From Aliiruegeria haliotis (GTDB taxonomy: Bacteria; Pseudomonadota; Alphaproteobacteria; Rhodobacterales; Rhodobacteraceae), in assembly GCF_003003255.1 (NCBI RefSeq), contig NZ_PVTD01000016.1, forward strand, positions 1 through 58,035: a stretch of 58,035 nucleotides of DNA, written 5' to 3'. The position numbers and the translations under genes are program-made. The notes under the pieces are model-generated. The model was not told the DNA's origin. It saw nothing but the letters and a program-made list of their open reading frames with translations, and searched no databases. Positions within the stretch are counted from its first letter, which is position 1, and the number at the start of each line of letters is the position of its first letter. This document shows positions 35,690-43,782 of this stretch, one piece after another.

Positions 35690-37232
35690 ATGCACTCCTC
35701 CCATGCGTGGTTCGCTTCGGCATGGACAGCCCATACCAGTCATAGACACTTTGTGGCGTGTCGTGGTCGGCCAGCGTTTGCTCGATGAAGTGGCGAAGTT
35801 GCGCCGTGACAAGTTCATCCTTGATCGGGTTTTTCTGACCCGGGTCGGCAACGAGGTCATAGAGCCTTGTGCCGATATCGCCGAAGCCTTTGCCATCGTT
35901 CATCGGCACACGCTTGGCATCCTTCAGCGCCGCATAGCTGACCAGCGGCACACCCTTGGTGAAGTCGAAGGGCGGCACCAGTTCGGCTGTAGCGAGCTCC
36001 TCAGCGGTGAAGTATTCGGTCATGTGAGCGGGAACGAGCGTGTGTTCTCGCAGCCCGTCCCGCTCGACATCGTCCGGGTATAGATACATCACATGTGTGC
36101 CGTCGGTGACACCGATGGCACCGCCAAAGATACCGAAGATTGCCGAAGCCCGTCCGCATGCAGCGTTGCCATTGGCGACCCGTGCGAGGTCGATGGAACG
36201 TGCCTCCGGCGGTGGGGCGATGCCGTGCAGACCGAGCAGGGTTGGCATCAGATCTGTCGACTGGGTCAGCGCATCAACCTTGCGTCCACCCGGCTCGGGA
36301 TGGCGCGGATCGTGGATCATCAGCGGGATGTGCGAGATCTCTTCGAAATAGGGCATCCGGCACTTGCCCCACCAATCCTGTTCGCCGAGCAGGAATCCAT
36401 GATCCGTGGTCAGGACTAGGGCAGTGTCCTTCCACATGTCATGTTCATCGAAATAGTCGAGCAGCTTGCCGAAATAGTGGTCGCACATCGCCACCAGCGC
36501 ACAGTAGTTGGCCCGGATCGCATCGATTTCTGCGTCGCTCTCGACCACTTTGTCGTAGTGTGGCCAGTCGAGGATCTTGCCGGTGTAGCGCGTTTCTTCG
36601 GTATGGAAACGTTCGGGCGCGAAGAAGGGTTCGTGCGGATCGAAGCATTCCAGCATCATCATCCAGTCTTCCGATCCGCGATTCAGGTCGAGAAACTCGA
36701 AGGCGCTGTTGAAGCACTTGACCGCCGGGAAATCCTCCTCGGTTTTAATGAATTGCCGGTTGATCGCGTAGTTCAGGCGCTTCGGGGCACGTTCGAAATC
36801 GTAGTGCTTCTCGGAAAAGGTCTCGCGGATATGGTCCATCGGCGGTTCGACCAGCGGTTTCCATGGATCGTATTCTTGGCCACGATGAAACTCGTAGCTG
36901 CTGAAGCGAGTGTGAAAGCCGCTGCCGCCATCCTCCATGTAATGCAGGTGATCGGTGATCAGATGCGTATAGACGCCCTTTGCCCGCAGCATTTCCGAGA
37001 AGGAATTGTCATAGGGCTCCAGCGGCCCCCAGCTGCGGTGCATGAAATTGAGCCGACCCGTGTGCATGTCGCGTCTCGCCGGCATGCAGGGCATCGAACC
37101 GACATAGTGCTTGGAAAAGCGGGCCGACCTTGCGGCAAACCTGTCGAAGTTGGGCGTGGCAACGGCCGTGCCACCATAGCATTGCAGCGCGAGGCGATTC
37201 AGGCTGTCAAACAGAACGAAAACAGTACGCAT
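35682..37232 (-). CDS. Cytoplasmic sulfatase, module 1
   Basis: A 516-residue type I sulfatase. The formylglycine motif CxPxR is read as CMPAR with Cys49, within HYVGSMPCMPARRDMHTGR. Metal-binding regions are Asp9 in VLFDSLNR and the later TTDHGFLLGE. No signal peptide is present: the chain starts MRTVFVLFDSLNR directly, so it should act in the cytoplasm. The ATG at 37232 follows GGAGGACT. It heads an operon with tctC, tctB and tctA and is divergent from a LysR gene. It is clearly a relative of the sulfatases at 46310 and 54732. The substrate is unknown. Confidence 0.92.
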   Translation of the reverse strand: MRTVFVLFDSLNRLALQCYGGTAVATPNFDRFAARSARFSKHYVGSMPCMPARRDMHTGRLNFMHRSWGPLEPYDNSFSEMLRAKGVYTHLITDHLHYMEDGGSGFHTRFSSYEFHRGQEYDPWKPLVEPPMDHIRETFSEKHYDFERAPKRLNYAINRQFIKTEEDFPAVKCFNSAFEFLDLNRGSEDWMMMLECFDPHEPFFAPERFHTEETRYTGKILDWPHYDKVVESDAEIDAIRANYCALVAMCDHYFGKLLDYFDEHDMWKDTALVLTTDHGFLLGEQDWWGKCRMPYFEEISHIPLMIHDPRHPEPGGRKVDALTQSTDLMPTLLGLHGIAPPPEARSIDLARVANGNAACGRASAIFGIFGGAIGVTDGTHVMYLYPDDVERDGLREHTLVPAHMTEYFTAEELATAELVPPFDFTKGVPLVSYAALKDAKRVPMNDGKGFGDIGTRLYDLVADPGQKNPIKDELVTAQLRHFIEQTLADHDTPQSVYDWYGLSMPKRTTHGRSAYA

Positions 37233-37324
37233 TCGAGTCCTCCGTGGCGACAGCATCTGCTTGCATTGCGATAAAATCTAATTGAAAATTGTCATATCGT
37301 GATAACTACAGGTAATCACCGATC
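37233..37324. promoter_or_regulatory. Sulfatase-LysR divergent promoter, module 1
   Basis: A 92-base AT-rich gap. TATC (37295-37298) and GATA (37301-37304) form a small inverted repeat, and a second GATA lies at 37270-37273. A LysR-type site would be expected here, overlapping both promoters. Confidence 0.5.
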
Positions 37325-38257
37325 ATGTTTCATCCGTTCTACTCGCGCCCAATGGTGTTGTTTCAGGCAATTTACGAGACTGGCAGTTTGCGAAAGGCCG
37401 CCGAGACGGTCGGACTGACGCAGCCGGCCCTCACCAAGAGCCTGCAGCAACTCGAGGAGCAACTCGAAGCCGCACTCTTTGTCCGAACACCGAAAGGAAT
37501 GGTGCCGACCGAGGCGGGCGATGCGCTTTACCGGTATGCCTACAACCTCAAGAAAAGTGCGGAATACGCACAGTTGGAAATCGCAGGGCTGGAGACGGGA
37601 GAACGCGGGCTGCTGCGTATTGGCGGCGGAGTAACCTGGGCAACGACCGTGCTGCCCAAGGTTCTGAGCAACATGCGCTACGAGTTTCCCGACCTTGCAT
37701 TGGACCTGGTGACAGGGATCACTGACCAACTCTGGCAACAGCTTGAGAACGGTCGCATCGACATCATGATTGCCGCCGAAGGGCACAATGTCCCGCTGGA
37801 CCCCGAGTTCGTGACAATCCCGCTAGCCCGAGTGCCCATGACCGCTGTCGCAAGTGTCGACCATGTTCTTGCGCAAGGCGGGCCCTTGCCTGTAAGCCGG
37901 CTTCTCGATCACGACTGGTCAGGCTTCTACGAAGACGATGCGCTTATCCAGCGCGCCCAGTTCCACCTTGGCAAATTCGGGCTGCAACCGCCTGCATTTG
38001 TCCTCCGCTCCAACTCTTTCACAGCATTGATGCAAATGGTTCGTCTGTCGGGATCCATAGCAATCATCAGCGACATCCTGGTCGAACAGGCCGAATTGAT
38101 GGGGATTTGCAGGATACCGCTGGACGCGCCGCTCTGGTCGCTTCAGACCAATATCCTGCTTCGGCGATCAGCCCTCTCACTCAAGTCCATTCAGCGTTGC
38201 ATCGAGATCACGCGAATGGCGATCTCCCACCATCGCCCGGAATACCTGATCTCGTGA
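37325..38257 (+). CDS. LysR-family regulator of sulfatase module 1
   Basis: A 310-residue LysR protein. The N-terminal winged helix reads MVLFQAIYETGSLRKAAETV, then GLTQPALTKSLQQLEEQLEAALFVRTPKG. The rest is the effector domain with LLRIGGGVTWATTVLPKVL. It is transcribed divergently from the sulfatase-TTT operon and is the natural candidate for its activator. The ATG at 37325 has only a weak AGGTAA upstream, but no better start exists. Confidence 0.9.
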   Translation: MFHPFYSRPMVLFQAIYETGSLRKAAETVGLTQPALTKSLQQLEEQLEAALFVRTPKGMVPTEAGDALYRYAYNLKKSAEYAQLEIAGLETGERGLLRIGGGVTWATTVLPKVLSNMRYEFPDLALDLVTGITDQLWQQLENGRIDIMIAAEGHNVPLDPEFVTIPLARVPMTAVASVDHVLAQGGPLPVSRLLDHDWSGFYEDDALIQRAQFHLGKFGLQPPAFVLRSNSFTALMQMVRLSGSIAIISDILVEQAELMGICRIPLDAPLWSLQTNILLRRSALSLKSIQRCIEITRMAISHHRPEYLIS

Positions 38258-38708
38258 AACCGGGAGAGGTCTGCCGGTGGCAGAGGCATGCAAATCGACT
38301 GATGCCCCGAGTGTTCGTTGATGGACCCGGTTGCGAGTGTTCCAGATCGGGAGTTCGGCGACCCGCCGGTCGAAACCCATCGACACGAAGTGTTCGCAGA
38401 GGAGTTTCACACAGGCGTTGTTCGTCCCGAAGCCGTGTCGCCAGTACGATCGGCCGTCCGGTCGCATTCATGTGGGCCATGTCTGAATAGAGTTTCCGCC
38501 GCCGGTGAGAGCATGTTGAGCGCGACGATCTAACGAGCGTGGTTGCACCTGCGGATACCTTGTCGGCAATGATTTTTGCCCGTCAGATCGCCATGAGTTC
38601 CATGACGTTCAGCCCCCCGGACTGAAGGCGGTTGAATCGTCCGCTGACTCCGTTCCCCCATGCACCGCCCGACAGGCGCATTCAGGCGTGCGCCGGGTCG
38701 GGCGCTCT
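38258..38708. other. Intergenic region between modules 1 and 2
   Basis: About 450 bases between two convergent genes. A short hairpin TCTGCC (38270-38275) / GGCAGA (38279-38284) follows the LysR gene. Another, stronger stem-loop precedes the ABC gene end (listed separately). Open frames on the minus strand at about 38180-38480 look like decayed sequence but match no family that I recognise. Confidence 0.45.
38667..38703 (-). terminator. Large stem-loop after the ABC transporter operon
   Basis: GCCCGAC (38667-38673) pairs with GTCGGGC (38697-38703), and inside it GGCGCA (38675-38680) pairs with TGCGCC (38689-38694). This gives a 13-bp stem with a small bulge and an 8-base loop, 5 bases past the ATPase stop on the minus strand. 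No T tract follows, so it is either a factor-assisted terminator or a 3' stabiliser. Confidence 0.6.
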
Positions 38709-39803
38709 CTACGAAACCAAGCGCGGCAGGGCCTTCCCGGTGGGAATGTCAAACGCGTGCAGCAGGGGTGTCGGCAAGGTGGCTTGCACGCGATCCCCTG
38801 CCCTTGAATGCCCCGTACCGCCAACGCGCGCCGTCAGACGGCATCCTTCAATGTCGAGATTGAGCAGCGCATCCGCACCGAGCAATTCCGCGAGACGGAC
38901 CTCTGCCTCGAAGGAACCCCCGTTCGCACCGGTCTCCGCGTGCGGTGTGATTACGACGTGTTCGGGCCGGATTCCGAGACGTATCTCCGAGCGGTCCCCC
39001 AAGGAGAATGGCAGAGACTCGAACCTCAACCCGCCTTCGGTGGAAGACCAACCGCCGCCGGCGCCACGCCGCAGGTCGATGAAGTTCATCGACGGGCTGC
39101 CGATGAAGCCTGCCACAAACTCGTCGGCCGGACTGTCATAGACCTCGCGCGGAGAGCCGACCTGCGCAACGACGCCGCCGTTCATGATGACGATCCGGTC
39201 GGCCAGCGTCATCGCCTCGATCTGGTCGTGGGTGACGTAGATCGAGGTCACACCGAGGCTGTCGTGCAACTCCTGCAACTCCATCCGCATCTTGACCCGG
39301 AGCTTGGCGTCAAGGTTCGAGAGCGGCTCGTCGAACAGGAACACCTTCGGCGTGCGGACAATGGCGCGGCCGATTGCGACGCGCTGGCGCTGGCCGCCCG
39401 AAAGCGCGGCCGGCTTGCGTTCGAGATACTCGGTCAGGCCGAGCATTTCAGCGGTGCGTCCGACACGATCTCTGATCTCCTCCACCGGCACCTTTTGAAG
39501 CTTGAGCGCCATGGCCATGTTGTCGAAAACCGTCTTGTGCGGATAGAGCGCGTAGTTCTGGAACACCATGGCCACGCCGCGGTCCTTGGGATCCACATCG
39601 TTCATCCGCGTGCCGCTGATCGTGAGGTCGCCGGTGGTGATGCTCTCCAGCCCGGCGATCATCCGCAGCGTGGTGGACTTGCCGCAGCCGGACGGGCCGA
39701 GCAGCACCAGGAACTCGCCATCCTCGATGGTCAGATCGAACTCCTGAACGGCCTCGACCGCGCCATAGGATTTGCCGATGCGTTCCAGTTTCACTTCGGT
39801 CAT
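38709..39803 (-). CDS. Carbohydrate ABC transporter ATP-binding protein (UgpC/MalK type)
   Basis: A 364-residue ATPase of the MalK/UgpC/MsmK group. It has Walker A GPSGCGKST, the Q-loop FQNYALYPHKTV, the signature LSGGQRQRVAIGRA, Walker B VFLFDEPLSNLDA, and the switch His in YVTHDQIEAM. A C-terminal OB-fold regulatory domain (from about 240) starts near FIGSPSMNFI. It energises uptake of a sugar or polyol by the two permeases encoded upstream. It starts 10 bases after the second permease gene and ends the operon. Confidence 0.95.
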   Translation of the reverse strand: MTEVKLERIGKSYGAVEAVQEFDLTIEDGEFLVLLGPSGCGKSTTLRMIAGLESITTGDLTISGTRMNDVDPKDRGVAMVFQNYALYPHKTVFDNMAMALKLQKVPVEEIRDRVGRTAEMLGLTEYLERKPAALSGGQRQRVAIGRAIVRTPKVFLFDEPLSNLDAKLRVKMRMELQELHDSLGVTSIYVTHDQIEAMTLADRIVIMNGGVVAQVGSPREVYDSPADEFVAGFIGSPSMNFIDLRRGAGGGWSSTEGGLRFESLPFSLGDRSEIRLGIRPEHVVITPHAETGANGGSFEAEVRLAELLGADALLNLDIEGCRLTARVGGTGHSRAGDRVQATLPTPLLHAFDIPTGKALPRLVS

Positions 39804-39813
39804 TGGGTCTGTC

Positions 39814-40641
39814 TCACTTTCCGGTGCCAGCGGTCAGCCCGCCGACGATCTGTTTCTGGAAGATGGCCGTGATCACAAGGATCGGCACGATGGCGATGAC
39901 GGTGGCGGTCGAGATCGTCTCCCAGGGGAAGGCGTATTCACCCGGGTAGAGCGAGATCCCCACCGGCGCGGTGCGCATGGCGTTTTGCGTCATCAGCACA
40001 AGCGCCAGCGGGAATTCGTTCCAGGAGTGGATGAAGACGATCAGGCCGGTGGCCACGAAGCCTGGCCACGAGAGCGGGATCACGATGGACCAGAAGATGC
40101 GGAAGAACCCCATCCCATCCATCCGCGCGGCTTCCTCGATCTCTTTCGGCAGCGTCGCAAAATAGCTCGCCAGCATCCAGACCGAGAAGGGCAGGAACAG
40201 CCCGGTATGGGCAATGATCAGGCCGGTATAGGTGTTGAGCAGGCCAAGGTTCAGGAAGGTCTGGAACAGCGACGGCAGCAGCGAGACCGGCGGGAACATC
40301 GACACCGCGAGGATGAACACCATCAGCACGCCGGCGCGCCGCATCCCGAGCCGGGAGAGCGCATAGCCCGCCATGCCGCCCAGCGACAGTGAGACGATGG
40401 TGGTGCCAAGCCCGACGATTAAGCTGTTGAGCACGTACAGCAGCAGCTCCGGCGACTTGGTGAAGATGTCGATATAGTTCTGGAAGGTCACCGGCGCGGG
40501 CAGGTATTGCGGCGGCCATGCATAGATGCCGGCGGTGGTCTTGATCGATGTCAGGATCAGCCAGATGATCGGCAGGAATGAGATCACCGAGGCTATGATG
40601 GCCAGCGTGTAGAGGCCGATGCGAGGGCGGTTCCTGGTCAT
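39814..40641 (-). CDS. Carbohydrate ABC transporter permease (MalG type)
   Basis: A 275-residue inner-membrane permease with six hydrophobic segments. The MalG-type EAA loop is readable as EIEEAARMDGMGFFRIFWSIVIPL (ATPase-contact helix, residues about 183-206), and the N-terminus starts with a membrane segment after TRNRPRIG. It pairs with the permease encoded just upstream. The ATG has AAGGA about 8 bases upstream and lies 4 bases after the previous stop. Confidence 0.94.
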   Translation of the reverse strand: MTRNRPRIGLYTLAIIASVISFLPIIWLILTSIKTTAGIYAWPPQYLPAPVTFQNYIDIFTKSPELLLYVLNSLIVGLGTTIVSLSLGGMAGYALSRLGMRRAGVLMVFILAVSMFPPVSLLPSLFQTFLNLGLLNTYTGLIIAHTGLFLPFSVWMLASYFATLPKEIEEAARMDGMGFFRIFWSIVIPLSWPGFVATGLIVFIHSWNEFPLALVLMTQNAMRTAPVGISLYPGEYAFPWETISTATVIAIVPILVITAIFQKQIVGGLTAGTGK

Positions 40642-40645
40642 CGGC

Positions 40646-41542
40646 TCAATCCTTGTTTCTCAGGGTGAGGATGTAGATCAGGCTCATGGCGAAGATCACG
40701 AGGAACTGGACGACGACAATCGCCGCGCCGAAGTTGAACTCGATGAAGTCGAACATGACCTTGTAGGCATAGAGCGAGAGGCTTTCCGTGGCCGTAACCG
40801 GCCCGCCGTCGGTCAGGTTGAAGGGCAGTTCAAAGGTGCGCAGCGCATCCATCGAGCGGATGATCAGCGCGACGAGGATCGGCCCCTTGAGCAGCGGCAG
40901 CGTGATCTCGCGGAACTCCTGCCAGCGGGTCATGCCGTCCATCCGACCGGCCTCGTAGAGCTCTCGCGGAATGGATTGCAGGCCGGCCAGGATGATGAGC
41001 GCCATGAAAGACGAGGTTTTCCACACGGCAACGACGACCATGGACAGCATCGCCAGCGTCTCGTCGCCGAGCCAGTTGATCGGCCGGTCGACGACGCCCG
41101 ATTGAAGGGCGACGGCGTTGAACAGGCCGTAGTCGGTGTTGTACATCCAGCGCCACATCAGCGTGTTGAGCGCCGTCGGCAGCGCCCATGGGAAGAGCAC
41201 CGCGAGGCGCGCGATCCCTTTTCCGCGGAAGCTCTCGTTCAGAAGCACCGCAAGACCGATCCCCATGATCAGTTCGAGCGGGATCGACAAAGCGGTGAAG
41301 GTCAGCGTCACACCAAGCGCGTTCCAAAACCGCTCGGTCTGGGCCAGCGCCGCATAGTGCTTGAGACCAACAAACTGGTAGGGCTCGGAGCCATCGAGGC
41401 TCGACGTGCCGAAACTCAGGACGATGGACTGAAGGATCGGGTAGACGAGGATCGCCGTGATCACCAGCAAGGTGGGGGTCACGAAGGCCATACCGGTCAG
41501 GTGGCGGCGCCGATCGAGCGGAGAGGTGACGCTGGTGGTCAT
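40646..41542 (-). CDS. Carbohydrate ABC transporter permease (MalF/UgpA type)
   Basis: A 298-residue permease with six hydrophobic segments and the EAA loop read as IPRELYEAGRMDGMTRWQEFREITLPLL (about residues 195-222, split across the coupling helix). The ATG at 41542 is chosen because it starts a short polar tail before the first membrane segment (LTGMAFVTPTLLVITAILVYP). It also leaves a stem-loop between this gene and the binding-protein gene intact. Upstream in-frame ATG codons exist, one of them in that loop. The Shine-Dalgarno is weak with this start. Confidence 0.9.
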   Translation of the reverse strand: MTTSVTSPLDRRRHLTGMAFVTPTLLVITAILVYPILQSIVLSFGTSSLDGSEPYQFVGLKHYAALAQTERFWNALGVTLTFTALSIPLELIMGIGLAVLLNESFRGKGIARLAVLFPWALPTALNTLMWRWMYNTDYGLFNAVALQSGVVDRPINWLGDETLAMLSMVVVAVWKTSSFMALIILAGLQSIPRELYEAGRMDGMTRWQEFREITLPLLKGPILVALIIRSMDALRTFELPFNLTDGGPVTATESLSLYAYKVMFDFIEFNFGAAIVVVQFLVIFAMSLIYILTLRNKD

Positions 41543-41567
41543 GTCATGCCTGTCGGTTGGAGAGGTT

Positions 41568-41592
41568 CCCGGCGGCATGGTGGACCGCCGGG
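41568..41592 (-). other. Stem-loop between the ABC binding-protein and permease genes
   Basis: CCCGGCGG (41568-41575) and CCGCCGGG (41585-41592) form a perfect 8-bp stem with a 9-base loop in the 76-base gap. Hairpins at this position in sugar ABC operons commonly protect the upstream binding-protein message from 3' decay. Confidence 0.65.
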
Positions 41593-41618
41593 ACTTGCCT
41601 GTCGGGAGGTCGCGGCCG

Positions 41619-42875
41619 TCAGTCGGCCAGGACTGCCTCAATTTCCGCCTGGGCGTCGTTCAGCGCGTCTTCGACGGTTTTCTGGCGATGCAGCGCATTG
41701 GTGACGGCGAGCTGCATGATCTCGGACACCTTGGGATAGTTGCTGCCCGTGCCGGCCGACGGACGCACCACGCCCAGATCATAGTTCTTGCCGAACTTGG
41801 CGAGCACTTCCGCTTCTGACATTTTCGGATCGTCATAGACGGCCGGGATCGTCGGCGCACGGTTGTCTTCGACGGCGGCAGTGAGTTGCTGCTCGTAGGC
41901 GGTGAAGTGGGTGAGGAATTCCGCAGCGGCTTCCTTGTTTTCCGAGTTTGGATTGATGCCAAGGAACCATCCGCCCATCGTGGTGGTGTTGGCGTCTTCG
42001 TTGCCCTCAAAATACGGGATGCGCGCGAAGTCGAACTTGCCGGCCACGGGGCTGTCATCAGCGCTCAGCGGCGCATGGACAAAGCCCTGCACCATCAGGA
42101 AGGCGGCGCGGCCCTGCTGGAACAGCGTGCGGGCATCATCCGGCCGCATGTTCAGGATCGAATCCGGCGCATAACGGTGCTCGTGCAACAGGTCGACCAT
42201 GTATTGCGTGGCCGCGATATTGGCAGGCGAGTTGACGGCAACATTGCCGTCGGCATCATAGAAGCCGCCGCCATTGCCATTGGTGAAGGCCAGCCAGTTC
42301 ATGAACAGACCCTCGATCTTGGCCCACATGGACACGAAGCCGTAGAACTGCGGGTTCTTCTCGCCCTCGGTGATGGTTTTCGATGCTTCCAGCACTTCTT
42401 CCCACGTTTTGGGCACGTCCAGCCCGTACTTCTCAAGCAGGTCGCTGCGATAGAAGAAGTGGATGCCGTCCGTGTAGAGCGGCAGGGCATGCACCTTGCC
42501 GTCCACGGTCGATGCCGTGAGCAGCGACGGGTTAAAAGCGGCGATGGTCTCGTCCGCCAGCAGGCCGCCCAGCGGCTCAAGCCAGCCCCGCTGGGCAAAC
42601 TCACCAGCCCAGATCACGTCCAGCGCATAGACATCGGGCGTCGGGCTCTTGGCGGACAGGCCGGTAACATAAAGCTTGCGGGTCTCTCCCGGGACGTCGG
42701 AAACCTTGTTCCACTCGATGCTGACATCCGGGTTCACCTCGGCATATCGAGCGAGATTGCGTTCGACTGCCGGGCCGTAGCCCCGCGAGCCGATCGACAG
42801 GACAAGGTCCTCGGCCATGGCCGGAACCGCGGTCAGCATGGCCGCCGTGGCCAATGCGATTGCTGTTGGTTTCAT
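41619..42875 (-). CDS. Carbohydrate ABC transporter solute-binding protein
   Basis: A 418-residue extracellular binding protein of the sugar class (MalE/UgpB type). A signal peptide spans about residues 1-21 (MKPTAIALATAAMLTAVPAMA) with cleavage before EDLVL. Typical blocks are ALDVIWAGEFAQRGWLEPL, GIHFFYRSDLLEKYGLDVPKTWEEVL and GGWFLGINPNSENKEAAAEFL. GGGAGGAG precedes the ATG. It heads the ABC operon, downstream of an IclR gene on the same strand. The ligand is probably a sugar; the two sulfatases encoded divergently suggest a sulfated one. Confidence 0.94.
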   Translation of the reverse strand: MKPTAIALATAAMLTAVPAMAEDLVLSIGSRGYGPAVERNLARYAEVNPDVSIEWNKVSDVPGETRKLYVTGLSAKSPTPDVYALDVIWAGEFAQRGWLEPLGGLLADETIAAFNPSLLTASTVDGKVHALPLYTDGIHFFYRSDLLEKYGLDVPKTWEEVLEASKTITEGEKNPQFYGFVSMWAKIEGLFMNWLAFTNGNGGGFYDADGNVAVNSPANIAATQYMVDLLHEHRYAPDSILNMRPDDARTLFQQGRAAFLMVQGFVHAPLSADDSPVAGKFDFARIPYFEGNEDANTTTMGGWFLGINPNSENKEAAAEFLTHFTAYEQQLTAAVEDNRAPTIPAVYDDPKMSEAEVLAKFGKNYDLGVVRPSAGTGSNYPKVSEIMQLAVTNALHRQKTVEDALNDAQAEIEAVLAD

Positions 42876-42912
42876 AGTCTCCTCCCTACTGAAACTCTGG
42901 TGTCTTTCACGA

Positions 42913-43692
42913 TCAGCCGGTGTCCACCGCCAGATCCGCGTTCTGTTCGATACGATTCTTCTGTTCCGTCAGCAGCGCCCGGATCTCGGCCACATGCGCG
43001 GCTTCGTCCCGCACGGGCATCGCGCCCTCGGCCACTGTCAAAAGGCACGACAGCGCCCCGGCCTTGTCGTGGATGGCCATGCAAAAGCGGCGGATACCTT
43101 TCGAATTCCCCATCATGTCGAACTGCATGTCCTTCCGATCCACGGCGGCGATCAGGTCGCGCGCACCGTCCGGATCCAACTGCTCGCGGTTGACCCCGGC
43201 GGTGTAAAAGGCGTGCATGTCCCAGTTCTTCTCCAAGTCGGGCACCGGCACATGGGCCAGCGCCAGCCGCGAGATGGAATCCAGTTCGTAGGATGTCCGG
43301 GTGAAACCGGGAAAGGCTCGCAGGCGGATCACCTGCTCGGAATGCTGCTCGACGATGTGCCACAACATGTTCTGACCGCTGAGAACAACAATCTCGGAGG
43401 CCGCGATGAGATTCCGGGACAGCTCTGAACACGCAATGGCAAGTTGCTCGGGGTCGAGCGTTGGATGGGTGAGCCGACGCTCGAATATGAAGTTCGCCTG
43501 CAACTTGCGCTGTGCCGTGCGGTGAACCAGCCCGAGGTCCTGCAACTCGGTGAGGATCCGATAGCCCGTGGATGCGGGCAAACCAGAGCGTTCGACAACC
43601 TCCTGAGAGGTCATCCCGCCTTCGGCATCACCGGCGCCGGAGACCCGCAGGGCCTCCAGTATCGCCACCACTCTCTTGACCGATCCGGACAT
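42913..43692 (-). CDS. IclR-family regulator of sulfatase module 2
   Basis: A 259-residue IclR protein. The winged helix spans about residues 1-70 (SVKRVVAILEAL, then MTSQEVVERSGLPASTGYRILTELQDLGLV), followed by the effector domain ending in LTVAEGAMPVRDEAAHVAEIRALL. It lies between the divergent sulfatase gene and the ABC operon, 37 bases upstream of the binding-protein gene, and could be co-transcribed with the latter. A strong inverted repeat sits directly upstream of its start. No strong Shine-Dalgarno precedes the ATG. Confidence 0.9.
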   Translation of the reverse strand: MSGSVKRVVAILEALRVSGAGDAEGGMTSQEVVERSGLPASTGYRILTELQDLGLVHRTAQRKLQANFIFERRLTHPTLDPEQLAIACSELSRNLIAASEIVVLSGQNMLWHIVEQHSEQVIRLRAFPGFTRTSYELDSISRLALAHVPVPDLEKNWDMHAFYTAGVNREQLDPDGARDLIAAVDRKDMQFDMMGNSKGIRRFCMAIHDKAGALSCLLTVAEGAMPVRDEAAHVAEIRALLTEQKNRIEQNADLAVDTG

Positions 43693-43696
43693 TCTT

Positions 43697-43737
43697 GAAT
43701 CCCATATTTAAAGTTGTTACTACCATATATGGGAATT
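43697..43737. promoter_or_regulatory. Probable IclR operator, module 2
   Basis: TCCCATAT (43700-43707) and ATATGGGA (43727-43734) form a perfect inverted repeat with a 19-base centre. The right arm lies within a self-complementary CCATATATGG (43723-43732). The repeat fills the gap between the divergent IclR and sulfatase genes and is AT-rich relative to the surroundings. Such placement would allow autoregulation plus control of both transcripts. Confidence 0.7.
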
Positions 43738-43782
43738 GCGTCAACACATCTGACGCCAGCCAGACGACCCGGGGAGCCGCAG

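Noticed and set aside
38177-38480. Minus-strand frames downstream of the LysR gene as a possible transposase remnant
   Set aside because: No DDE or other transposase block could be recognised, and no terminal repeats flank it.
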